Program-made: the position numbers and the translations under genes
Source: Synechococcus sp. UW140
GTDB lineage: Bacteria > Cyanobacteriota > Cyanobacteriia > PCC-6307 > Cyanobiaceae
Direction of reading: 5' to 3'
DNA: 34,778 bases
Assembly (NCBI GenBank): GCA_945860085.1
Contig: CAMAPJ010000022.1
Coordinates: 1 to 34,778, forward strand
Notes under the pieces: model-generated
What the model was told of the DNA's origin: nothing
Databases searched by the model: none
What the model saw: only the letters and a program-made list of their open reading frames with translations
In this document: positions 17,613 through 24,754 of the stretch, one piece after another
How the letters are laid out: each line of letters starts with the position of its first letter
How positions within the stretch are numbered: the stretch's first letter is position 1

Positions 17613-17880
17613 GGACGGAGACTTTGACGCAACTCCCCCACTGTGGCGCCGCTGGCCAGGGCTGGCTGGAAACTGTTGGCTTTTGCGATGTTGTCCACAC
17701 AGCACCTGCGCCTGCATCCCTGCTGAGTGGATCACAGGCGTCAGTCAGGCTGTTTGAGGGCATCGGGAGTGGCCCAATAAATATTCTACTCATTAGGCTT
17801 AGTAGCCGATCTCTCGGTTGATAGGGCAGAGAGCAGGGCACCTCGAATAATCGCCGATTTCCGCGAGTTCTTTGAACATG

Positions 17881-17901
17881 AAAAAAACCGCCAGAAGGCG
17901 G
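17881..17901 (-). terminator. Rho-independent terminator (- strand)
   Basis: On the - strand, stem ccgcc / ggcgg with a TTCT loop (17888-17901) is followed directly by seven T residues. It lies just outside the left end of the IS5-type remnant. No intact gene on this strand feeds it, so it may belong to a gene lost from this locus. Confidence 0.8.
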
Positions 17902-17922
17902 CAGATTAGCGGTATCACATGT

Positions 17923-19037
17923 GAGAATCCGACTTAGAGTTCCTGTCCTATAGGAGTTTCCCCTGAGGGATTTATACCGCCACTGATGTTTGACTGGTGC
18001 GTTGAAGGTAGCCAAGAAAGTTGAACGTCAAATTTTTGAGCCCCCACCAAGCCTTATTCCGCTCAAGGCCAATCTTTCTAGTGAGCTTGCCGCCCATTGA
18101 GGTCGTCATGCCGCCAAATACATGTTCAACGCAAGTTCTAATCGCCGACTTGATGCGATTGCGTTCTTTGGCTGCGTCACTAAGCGGGTGGTTTCGTGCG
18201 CCCTTTTCATGGATGCAACTTTCAAAGCCACTAATCCTTAGCAGATCTTCAAAGCACTCTCCTGAATAAGCAGAATCTGCTAAGACAAAGTCATCTTGAT
18301 TCTCCGGATCTAGCAACATTGGAAGCATCTGGCTGTCATGAATATTGGCAGGTGTCACGGTGTAGCGCCTGATAAATGCGTGTTCTGCATCGATGCTAAT
18401 GCTGTTCTTGTAACCGAAGTGGCTGACTCCGTTCTTTTTAACACAGCGAGCTTCTAAGTCTCTCTGCTGCAAGCGATCTGGATTTTTATCCCAACCATTT
18501 TGCAGGCGATCAGTCTTGATATCGCTGTTTTCTTCTCGGCTATTACGTTGTTTAGGAACCGGGACGAGAGTCGCATCGATGATCTGACCACCACGGGCTT
18601 CTAAGCCCTGGTCTCGAAGGAATCCCTCAAACTTCTCAAAGAGCTCATAGATTACATCTGCCTTGCGTAGACGTTCCCTAAAGAAGGCGACGGTGGTTGC
18701 GTCAGGAATAATCATTCATCACGCCAAGGCCGATAAACTTCTCAAAGGAGCGCCTATTATTTACTTGAAATTCGATCTCTTCATCGCTCAAGTTGAAAAG
18801 ATGCTGGAGTACCAGCATCTTGAAAAGAACTAGCGGATCAATCCGCTTGCGACCAGCGTTGCTCTTGCGCTCCTGTATGTAGCCCATGTCAAGCAGCGGG
18901 CGGAACGATTCCCATGGAATAGATTCCGACAATCGTTTTAGAATCGGCTTCTTTCGCGGAGCTTTGCAACCCTCTGCTGTTCGTCCCAGAGTCCTCGTTG
19001 TCCCATCGCCGAACCGGAATCCAATGGTCTGATTCTA
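17923..19037 (-). mobile_element. IS5-family insertion sequence, decayed
   Basis: The element is about 1.1 kb, a normal size for IS5. It carries a frameshifted IS5-type DDE transposase. Candidate imperfect terminal inverted repeats are gagaatccgac at the left end (17923-17933) and its counterpart tagaatcagac read on the - strand at the right end (19037-19027), 9 of 11 matching; similarity trails inward. No convincing 4-bp target duplication was found, so the exact ends are provisional. The AT-rich sequence contrasts with the GC-rich neighbours and indicates acquired DNA. Confidence 0.75.
17972..19006 (-). pseudogene. IS5-type transposase with two frameshifts
   Basis: Read with two corrections, the gene encodes about 345 residues. 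Segment 1 starts at ATG 19006 (MGQRGLWDEQQRVAKLRER) and is broken near 18948-18953, where one A seems to be missing from an A/G-rich run. Segment 2 (KPILKRLSESIPWESFRPL to GLGVMND) runs to about 18708, where one extra T throws it out of frame and it stops after NDYS. Segment 3 resumes as IPDATTVAFFRERLRKADVI and continues to the stop at 17972. Catalytic landmarks survive: IIDATLVPVPKQR with the first Asp, VLADSAYSGE with the second Asp, and HEKGARNHPLSDAAKERNR plus CVEHVFGGM. The breaks do not look like programmed slippage sites, so transposition activity is probably lost. Confidence 0.85.
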
Positions 19038-19379
19038 ATCTAAATCCAAGGTAAATCAAACATTTTAGCGATTATTCGATGTGCCCTTGGATTGGTTCTT
19101 GGCTTGCCTTGTTAAGGCGAATGGATCAGGGCTGCTCACCACCGATTGGCGGCGAAAACTGTGCTATTGTTACTTTGGATCACACTGCCTGCTTAATTCT
19201 TTTAATTGATCATGAGTAATCAGCGATTTCCGTTTTCTGGGTTGGTGGTTGATTGGCGAGTTGCTTTGGATCGGGTTGCAAGCCGGCTGATCGCTAATCG
19301 CTTGATCGACTGACCTAGGCATTCGGAGTCCATTGGTCATGATCTTCTGGGATGGCGTATTGGCAGACTTTCATGCTCC
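19038..19379. other. Gene-poor stretch between IS remnant and pseudogene
   Basis: About 340 nt of AT-richer sequence without a convincing gene. The only reading frame with ordinary codons is an ATG-initiated 33-codon frame at 19212-19313 (+), product MSNQRFPFSGLVVDWRVALD followed by 13 more residues. It has no clear ribosome binding site and is not recognised. The stretch may be former upstream sequence of the binding-protein gene that follows. Confidence 0.5.
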
Positions 19380-19962
19380 ATGCTGGTGGGCTTACTGCAG
19401 GGTTGAATTGTTTTGTCGACCATCACGGCTACCCCTGGCAAGGCCGAAAGCGCTTCGCCAGATCAGTTGACGGTGATCCGTCAACGCAGGGTTGTGCGCA
19501 TCGGCGTGTCCCCGGATCTGCCGGGGATCTCCATCCGCAGTAACATCCCGGCCGGTTTTAAGGGGGCTGAGGCGTCCCTTGCCCTGCTGGTGGGTAAGGC
19601 GCTGCTAGGGCATCCCACGGGGGTGCAGCTGGTGGGTGTGGATTCTCCCGAACGGCTTGTCAAATTGCAGGCTGGTGCCATTGACCTTGCCATTGGCCAG
19701 ATCACGATCACACCACAACGGCAACGGCTTGTTGACTTTTCAATCCCTTACGTCACGGCCTACGAAGCACTGTTGTTGCCTGCCACAAGCACCATTAGCA
19801 GCTTGAATCAGCTAAATGGCCAAAGTGTGAGCGTGGCCGACGGTTCGGCCTCCCAGCCGCGCTATCAGAAGCAATGGCCTCTGATCCGATTAGTGGCTAC
19901 GCCTAGTGTATCGGGCGGTCTTGAGCTGCTGCGCCGCGGCGCTGTGGTGGCTTGGGCTTATG
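19380..19962 (+). pseudogene. Periplasmic solute-binding protein (SBP family 3), disrupted
   Basis: The surviving part matches the N-terminal two thirds of an amino-acid-type ABC transporter substrate-binding protein: [79 protein letters not shown] and SVSVADGSASQ. Two lesions are visible. An ATG at 19380 begins a signal-peptide-like segment MLVGLLQG that meets an in-frame TGA (19404-19406) and continues as IVLSTITATPGKAES; a Trp codon there would restore a complete secretion signal. At the 3' end similarity stops near GAVVAWA at about 19962, where a strong hairpin starts, and the frame runs on into unrelated sequence to 20036. Restarting at TTG 19413 would give an unexported, truncated product. 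No permease or ATPase gene is nearby. Confidence 0.75.
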
Positions 19963-19975
19963 TAATAAGCTCAAG
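19951..19975. repeat. Hairpin with 11-bp stem at the pseudogene breakpoint
   Basis: Arms cttgggcttat and ataagctcaag pair over 11 positions, including one G-T wobble, around a 3-nt loop (gta). It coincides with the point where the binding-protein homology ends. No T tract follows on either strand, so it is not a classical terminator. Confidence 0.8.
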
Positions 19976-19980
19976 GGCAG

Positions 19981-20000
19981 GAGGTGAAGAAGGTCACCTC
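19981..20000. repeat. Second hairpin just after the lanthipeptide gene
   Basis: Arms gaggtga and tcacctc (7 bp) enclose a 6-nt loop. On the - strand it begins 8 nt after the lanthipeptide precursor stop. It may act as an mRNA 3' stabiliser or terminator for that gene, although T residues precede rather than follow it. Confidence 0.7.
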
Positions 20001-20008
20001 AATAAAAA

Positions 20009-20293
20009 TCAACAATCTGAGATGGTGCAAGTTTGACAGTAGCTCCCTCGACGAGTGCCCCAGCCAGTAAGCTCATCTAGACATGCACCAGCCACCCCCT
20101 CAAGCTCCTCATCGCTCAACTCCAAGGTCTGCTTCGCGTGATACTTGAGCCAATCAGCCTTGCTCACATCAAACCCAGCCTCCTTCGCCATCGCCACAGC
20201 GGCATCAAGGTCCGTAGCCCCCTTGAGCTTCTCCTGTAGCCCCGCATCCACCTTGAGCTTGGCAAGCAGGGCTGAGAGTTGCTCTTCTGACAT
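20009..20293 (-). CDS. Prochlorosin-like lanthipeptide precursor (Nif11-type leader)
   Basis: The 94-residue peptide has the bipartite form of a prochlorosin (ProcA-type class II lanthipeptide) precursor. The leader, residues 1-70, starts [20 protein letters not shown], contains [19 protein letters not shown] and ends [12 protein letters not shown], the Nif11-derived leader with a double-glycine-type cleavage region (GA instead of GG). The core, residues 71-94, starts CLDELTGWG and ends CQTCTISDC. It has four Cys (71, 86, 89, 94) and six Ser/Thr (76, 80, 84, 88, 90, 92) that could be dehydrated and form up to four thioether rings. In known systems a single promiscuous LanM (ProcM) modifies many unlinked precursors, and a peptidase-transporter removes the leader; neither is in this window. 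The start ATG 20293 fits ProcA peptides and lies only 17 nt from the divergent glycosylase start. There is no obvious ribosome binding site. Confidence 0.9.
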   Translation of the reverse strand: MSEEQLSALLAKLKVDAGLQEKLKGATDLDAAVAMAKEAGFDVSKADWLKYHAKQTLELSDEELEGVAGACLDELTGWGTRRGSYCQTCTISDC

Positions 20294-20310
20294 CGCTTGA
20301 GTGGTGCGGG

Positions 20311-21045
20311 GTGAAAGCCCCTCATCATGACTCTTCTTCCAGCGGGTGTCAGCACTCCTCAGCACTTCCTCACCAAGCCACTCCCATAGCCACCACGCCC
20401 TCCCAGCACCTCCCCCACGCCTTCTTCGCCCGCCCCGCCGAGCAGGTTGCCCCCGAGCTGATCGGCTGCCTGGTGGTGAAACGCCAACCCTCAGTCGAGC
20501 TGCTCTGGGGCGTGATTGTGGAAACGGAGGCGTATTCGCAAGACGACCCCGCCTGCCACGGCCATCGCCGCCGCAGCCCCAGCAACGAAACCCTGTTTGG
20601 TGAGCCTGGGCGGTTTTATGTCTATGTGAGCTACGGCATTCACCACTGCGTCAATGTAGTGACGGGCCAGGCCAATTGGGCCAATGGCGTGTTGCTGCGG
20701 GCGCTGGCCATGCCTGGCGAGCCGGAGCGGCTGGCGGCGGGGCCGGCCCTGTTGACGCGCCAGGTTGGGTTGACATGCCGTCAGGATGGATTAGTCGTTG
20801 AACCGGCTTCAGGTCTGTGGCTGGCTCCACGGCTGCCTGAGCTTGCTGCGTTGATCGGCTTCGCTGAGCCAGAGCTAGCCCATGGTGAGGCCAGCCCCCT
20901 GGTTTGTTGCCGCCGCATCGGCCTTTCCCAGGGCCAGGAACTGCGCTGGCGTTGGTACCTGCGGGCCAGCCGCAGTGTCAGTCGCCGGGCTCCTGGGGAT
21001 CGTTGCCCTGGCCGGGATCAGGCCTGGCGGCCCCAGCCGACTTAG
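20311..21045 (+). CDS. mpg: 3-methyladenine DNA glycosylase (AAG/MPG type)
   Basis: The enzyme excises 3-methyladenine and other alkylated purines to start base-excision repair. The family core is clear: [38 protein letters not shown] with the catalytic Glu region, [46 protein letters not shown] and the late [11 protein letters not shown]. Its 244 residues include about 38 poorly conserved N-terminal residues. The only start codon in the open frame before the core is GTG 20311, so that start is close to forced. The divergent lanthipeptide start lies 17 nt away, so promoters of both genes must lie inside the other's coding or leader sequence. The gene borders the decayed accessory pocket. Confidence 0.92.
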   Translation: MKAPHHDSSSSGCQHSSALPHQATPIATTPSQHLPHAFFARPAEQVAPELIGCLVVKRQPSVELLWGVIVETEAYSQDDPACHGHRRRSPSNETLFGEPGRFYVYVSYGIHHCVNVVTGQANWANGVLLRALAMPGEPERLAAGPALLTRQVGLTCRQDGLVVEPASGLWLAPRLPELAALIGFAEPELAHGEASPLVCCRRIGLSQGQELRWRWYLRASRSVSRRAPGDRCPGRDQAWRPQPT

Positions 21046-21158
21046 GGCCAGTTAGTCGCCAGGTCCTGGGCGCCGGGGCTGACTAGTCGCCGCCTCCGGC
21101 GGCTCGGGCCAGGGTCCCCCGGACCACTAGCTTGTGGCTTGACTTCAGCAAGGGCGAC

Positions 21159-22181
21159 TTGAGCGGCTGGACCCATCGCCACGTGCTGGATCTGGCGGCT
21201 TTTTCCTTGGATGATTTCGCCGTGGTGCTGGAGCTGGCCCAGCGGTTTAGGGCCTTGCCCACGGCCGGAGCCCGCAAACTGCCGGCCCTGCAGGGGCGCC
21301 TGGTGGCTACCCTGTTTTTCGAGCCCAGCACGCGCACCCGCAGCAGCTTTGAACTGGCTGCCAAGCGCCTCTCGGCCGATGTCCAGAGTTTTTCGCCGGC
21401 GTCCAGTTCCCTGAGCAAGGGCGAGAGCCTGCTCGACACAGCCCGCACTTATGTGGCCATGGGGGCCGACCTGCTGGTTGTGCGCCACCGCTGCGCCGGT
21501 GTACCCGCCAGCCTGGCCCACGACTTGGAAGCCTGCGGAGAGCGGGTGGCGGTGCTCAATGGCGGCGATGGCCTGCATAGCCATCCCAGCCAGGGACTAC
21601 TCGATCTTTTCACCCTGGCCCGCCATTTCGCGCCCACTGCTCCCACGCCAGTGGCCTTGGCGGGGCGCCGGATTGTGATCGTGGGCGATGTGCTGCATTC
21701 CAGGGTCGCCCGCTCCAACCTCTGGGCCCTCACAGCCTGCGGCGCTGAAGTGGTGCTCTGCGGGCCCGCCACCTTGCTGCCCGAGGCCTTTGCCGACTTT
21801 GTGGCGGCGCCGCCGCCAGGTCAGGACCAGGACCCGATATCAGGGCGGGGTCCGATCACAATCTGTCGTGACCTCGATCAGGCCCTGGCCGGCGCCGATG
21901 CTGTCATGACCCTGCGCCTGCAGAAGGAACGCATGCACCAGAACCTGCTCACCAACCTGGAGACTTACCACCGCAGCTACGGCCTGACCCACCAGCGCCT
22001 GCAGGCCTGCGGCGAGGGGGTTCCGGTGCTCCATCCCGGTCCCGTCAACCGGGGGGTTGAACTGGGCGGCGCCCTCCTGGATGACCCGGACCGCTGCCTG
22101 GTCGAAGAGCAGGTGCGCAATGGCATCCCCATTCGCATGGCCTTGCTGTATCTGCTCGCCGCCGTTGGCCCTGGCCCTTAA
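21159..22181 (+). CDS. pyrB: Aspartate carbamoyltransferase catalytic subunit
   Basis: PyrB condenses carbamoyl phosphate with aspartate in the first committed step of pyrimidine synthesis. Signatures are the carbamoyl-phosphate loop [11 protein letters not shown] (about residues 52-62), [62 protein letters not shown] and [12 protein letters not shown], all expected for the catalytic chain. I chose TTG 21159, preceded by AAGGGC, giving the N-terminus [13 protein letters not shown] as in relatives. The upstream in-frame TTG 21132 would add 9 residues. No regulatory pyrI lies next to it, as is usual in cyanobacteria. Length is 340 residues. Confidence 0.95.
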   Translation: MSGWTHRHVLDLAAFSLDDFAVVLELAQRFRALPTAGARKLPALQGRLVATLFFEPSTRTRSSFELAAKRLSADVQSFSPASSSLSKGESLLDTARTYVAMGADLLVVRHRCAGVPASLAHDLEACGERVAVLNGGDGLHSHPSQGLLDLFTLARHFAPTAPTPVALAGRRIVIVGDVLHSRVARSNLWALTACGAEVVLCGPATLLPEAFADFVAAPPPGQDQDPISGRGPITICRDLDQALAGADAVMTLRLQKERMHQNLLTNLETYHRSYGLTHQRLQACGEGVPVLHPGPVNRGVELGGALLDDPDRCLVEEQVRNGIPIRMALLYLLAAVGPGP

Positions 22182-22353
22182 GGAGACGCGCCCAATCTTG
22201 CCCCAGGCCGCTGGGGACTGAGGTCAACAAATGGGGGGCAGGGAGAAAGGCACTTGTGGTGATCCCCATCACCCGGCCCGGGCCCTGCCAACACTTGTCT
22301 ACACCATTTCTGGCGTCTTGGGCGAGCTTGACCCCCACCGATAGGGGATTCCA

Positions 22354-22382
22354 ATAAAAAAGCCCAGGCTTGGGGCCTGGGC
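22354..22382 (-). terminator. Rho-independent terminator of the PCP_red unit
   Basis: On the - strand a perfect 8-bp stem gcccaggc / gcctgggc (22382-22375 with 22369-22362, 5-nt loop) is followed by a T-rich tract (22361-22355). It lies about 90 nt after the stop of the 66-residue gene and would end the two-gene - strand unit. Confidence 0.85.
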
Positions 22383-22471
22383 CGGGAGATGGGGACAAGC
22401 AGCAGCCAAGCGGGTTGGGCTGATTTTTGCAAGCGGCCCCAAAAATTCCTTCTGTCAAAGGGGTAGGGGAG

Positions 22472-22672
22472 TCAGCCGTCGCTGTCTTTGCTCTTGCGGG
22501 AGCCCTTGCCTTCCAGCAGCTCAAGCAGGGCCTCCATCTGGGCCATCACGCCCCGCACCTCACCGGCCTCGGGCAGCAGGCCGTCATCCATGACCCCTTG
22601 GTGCATTTCGCGAAGTTCCTGACGGATGTAACGCAGGTGACTCACGACTTGTTCGCGCTTGGACTGCGACAT
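22472..22672 (-). CDS. Small helical protein of unknown function (66 aa)
   Basis: The 66-residue product starts MSQSKREQVVSHLRYIRQEL and contains MAQMEALLELLEGKG. It is charged, predicted almost wholly helical and could form a coiled coil, with a Lys/Ser/Asp-rich C-terminal tail. No family name is recognised. It starts at ATG 22672, 65 nt downstream of the PCP_red gene on the same strand, and a strong terminator follows, which supports a real small operon. The convergent pyrB ends 290 nt away; apart from the terminator that interval shows nothing clear. Confidence 0.65.
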   Translation of the reverse strand: MSQSKREQVVSHLRYIRQELREMHQGVMDDGLLPEAGEVRGVMAQMEALLELLEGKGSRKSKDSDG

Positions 22673-22737
22673 CGACAGACAGGAGGATCCGATCTCCCTT
22701 TTACCCCATCGTCTGCCGGCTGGGCCTTGGTTTCAGC

Positions 22738-22899
22738 CTATTTCTGGCCAAACTGGGCTTTGGCTTGCTCGAAAAACAGTAGATCGACACCGTCATGGCC
22801 CGCATCTGCAGCCAGGCTTTCGATTCGCCGGCGCACGGCAGGGCGCACGAAGAAGGGGATTTCCTTCAGTTTGGCCTCCGCTTCGGCACTCCAGTTCAT
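22738..22899 (-). CDS. PCP_red domain small protein (53 aa)
   Basis: The 53-residue product MNWSAEAEAKLKEIPFFVRP, followed by AVRRRIESLAADAG, is a stand-alone PCP_red domain, the module also found at the C-terminus of the ChlB subunit of light-independent protochlorophyllide reductase. As a free protein its role is unknown; a link to chlorophyll metabolism is only suggested by the domain. ATG 22899 is chosen because GGAGG lies 7 nt upstream, one of the best ribosome binding sites in the window; an ATG at 22920 in the same frame would add 7 residues. It is followed by the 66-residue helical gene. Confidence 0.82.
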   Translation of the reverse strand: MNWSAEAEAKLKEIPFFVRPAVRRRIESLAADAGHDGVDLLFFEQAKAQFGQK

Positions 22900-22906
22900 G
22901 GCCCAG

Positions 22907-22911
22907 CCTCC
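22907..22911 (-). promoter_or_regulatory. Strong ribosome binding site of the PCP_red gene
   Basis: GGAGG on the - strand lies 7 nt before ATG 22899 and decides the start in favour of the 53-residue product. Confidence 0.75.
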
Positions 22912-23193
22912 GGGCTGCATCTCAGCTGCAGAAGATTAGGAGAGGGCCCGTCTGGCTGAGAGCGTCAGTCATCCAATGCAATCCCAGGGCCAGTACGGGA
23001 GAGTTGGCGACAATTGCTGGGGCGGTAGGGCTCCGGGGCCGGATTAAACGGGCGCCCCTGCGCCAATCGGGAGGCGGAATCTAGGTTGATGTCCTGCCAA
23101 GGAAGGGCATACAAGGCTTCAGTGTGCTGTCAAACTTGGCGTCAGAGCTGGGCTCAATGCCTTAAGCTCACCGCACAAAAATATGGGTATTCA

Positions 23194-23766
23194 ATGAGCG
23201 ATCCCAAGTCGCGGCGTCGAGCGGGAGGGCTAGTCAAGGGCCTCGAGCTGGCGCTTGAAAAACTGATGTGGCGCTTTCGTCTTATCGCTTTGCTGCCGGT
23301 GGTGATGAGCCTAGTCAGCACACTGGCGACCTTTATCCTCGGCACTAAAAGTATATTTAACTCCTTGAAGCTACTGCAGTCTGCTGGTGGCTTGGGCGAC
23401 CACGACCACGAATTGGAGGTTGAATTACTTGCCGGCATCGTTTCAGGTATTGACCTCTACTTGATTGGCATTGCTTTGCTGATCTTTGGTTACGGTATTT
23501 ATGAGCTTTTAGTGTCCAGTATTGATGCGGCGAGGGACCTCGAGTCTCCCAGTGCTACAGGCCTGTTGGACATTCGCGATCTGGATCAGCTGAAAGAGAA
23601 GCTTGTCAAGGTGCTTGTCGTTGCCTTAATTGTTTCGGCTTTTAAGGCTATGTTGACCCTCAAGGTCACCGATGCTCAGTCCTTGGTATTTTTCTGTTTT
23701 AGCGTGCTTTTGCTTGCCTTGAGCGGCTTCCTCGTCACGGGCTATCACCCTGGCAAAGGCAAATAA
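23194..23766 (+). CDS. UPF0114 (YqhA-like) membrane protein
   Basis: The 190-residue protein has four hydrophobic segments: LIALLPVVMSLVSTLATFIL, a second in the LLAGIVSGIDLYLIGIALL block, a third at VVALIVSAFKAML, and the last at LVFFCFSVLLLALSGFLV. Together with the basic N-terminus, ELLVSSID and the loop LDQLKEKLVKV these match the UPF0114/YqhA family of uncharacterised inner-membrane proteins. ATG 23194 opens directly into the family pattern; an upstream ATG at 23086 would add a non-conserved segment. About 260 nt follow before tRNA-Ala, with no recognisable feature. Confidence 0.85.
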   Translation: MSDPKSRRRAGGLVKGLELALEKLMWRFRLIALLPVVMSLVSTLATFILGTKSIFNSLKLLQSAGGLGDHDHELEVELLAGIVSGIDLYLIGIALLIFGYGIYELLVSSIDAARDLESPSATGLLDIRDLDQLKEKLVKVLVVALIVSAFKAMLTLKVTDAQSLVFFCFSVLLLALSGFLVTGYHPGKGK

Positions 23767-24025
23767 TGCGGGGATGTCACTTGGCCTATTCGGCCTTGTG
23801 TAGTGTCTTGCTCGATCCAGGCCAAGGCCCTCTTTAAGAGCGTCTTGAATTGGCTGCTTTTATTGGCAACTTCCTTTGGGGGGTTCCGCTGTGAGGAGTT
23901 ATTTAAAAGATGATCAATGATCTGGATTGTGATTTTGAAGTTGATTGGGCAGGGCTTTGGCCTGGTTGAAACCAATATGGCTAAAGAGATTGGGATTAAA
24001 TCGATTGGGATCGTATAGCTTTCGA

Positions 24026-24098
24026 TGGAGAATAGGGGATTCGAACCCCTGACCTCTGCGGTGCGATCGCAGCGCTCTACCAACTGAGCTAACTCCCC
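24026..24098 (-). tRNA. tRNA-Ala (anticodon CGC)
   Basis: The 73-nt - strand sequence has acceptor stem ggggagt / attctcc with the G3-U70 wobble pair that marks alanine. The D arm is agctcagttggtagagc, anticodon stem ctgcg / cgcag surrounds loop atcgcac (anticodon CGC), and the T arm contains aggggttcgaatcccct. The discriminator is A and CCA is not encoded. The anticodon arm contains the octamer GCGATCGC. Confidence 0.96.
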
Positions 24099-24373
24099 GA
24101 TCCCAGAGGGGTTAGCCTCTAGTGTGCCCAAGCTATCAGTTCTGCCCCAGGATGGCGGACGGATTGATGCTCCCGTTGGCAGGGCGCCAGGGATGGCGGT
24201 GGTCCATTTGCTGATGGAATTGTCGATCGACGCTTCATCGGGAGGGCGAACGGGCTAGGGCCAAGAGTGCGAGCGCCGCCTAGCCTGGTTCTGACTTAGT
24301 CCTGGCTCGCCAAGGGCCGTTCGGACCCTCGCTTGTGAGGATCTGCCCACGATGATGTCGGACGGCATCGACA

Positions 24374-24631
24374 ATGGCTGGGTCCATCCCCGGCCCTTTC
24401 GTGAACGAGTCCCCTAAGGCCGCGTCCAACCCGATCACGCCGGAGCTGCTGGAGGGCTTCGATGAGGAGTCGATCGCCGCCCTAGCCCAGCGCCTCGACG
24501 ACGACGATTACCCCACCCCTTTCGAGGGCCTGAGCGACTGGCACCTCATGCGGGCCCTGGCGATCCACCGTCCGGAGCTTGCCCGGCCCTTCGTGCATCT
24601 GGTTGATCAGGAACCCTTCGATGAGGATTAG
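24374..24631 (+). CDS. DUF2555-like small protein
   Basis: This acidic 85-residue protein has the conserved part LAQRLDDDDYPTPFEGLSDW, HLMRALAIHRPELARPFVHL and DQEPFDED, which matches my memory of the cyanobacterial DUF2555 family. Function is unknown; it is soluble and mostly helical. ATG 24374 is used, with GTG 24401 as an alternative that would remove nine non-conserved residues. The 275 nt between tRNA-Ala and this gene contain no clear feature. coaBC begins about 120 nt downstream. Confidence 0.75.
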   Translation: MAGSIPGPFVNESPKAASNPITPELLEGFDEESIAALAQRLDDDDYPTPFEGLSDWHLMRALAIHRPELARPFVHLVDQEPFDED

Positions 24632-24754
24632 GTCTTGGGCAGGCGCGATCAGGGAGGCGCTGGATGCACCACAAGAGTCGCAAGGGTGCTTTGAACCACA
24701 CTGCGCTCAAGTGCTGGATTGGGGCCCGGCCAGGTTCCGGCGTGCCCGGGCCTG

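Noticed and set aside
17605-18015. 136-codon frame between the 47-residue gene and the IS remnant
   Set aside because: It crosses the candidate IS end and a terminator hairpin and has random composition.
18702-18932. Two separate IS genes (orfA and orfB) with programmed frameshifting
   Set aside because: A second break upstream and the lack of a slippery sequence fit decay better than a two-gene transposase.
19212-19313. 33-codon + strand frame as a second peptide precursor
   Set aside because: It has no Nif11-type leader, no cysteines and no ribosome binding site; kept only as a note for the gene-poor stretch.
22045-22524. 159-codon - strand frame over the pyrB 3' end and terminator
   Set aside because: It reads through pyrB and the terminator hairpin and has no recognisable pattern.
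23745-24131. 128-codon - strand frame covering tRNA-Ala
   Set aside because: It overlaps the tRNA; the apparent motif ELAQLVERCDRTAEVRGSNP is translated tRNA sequence.
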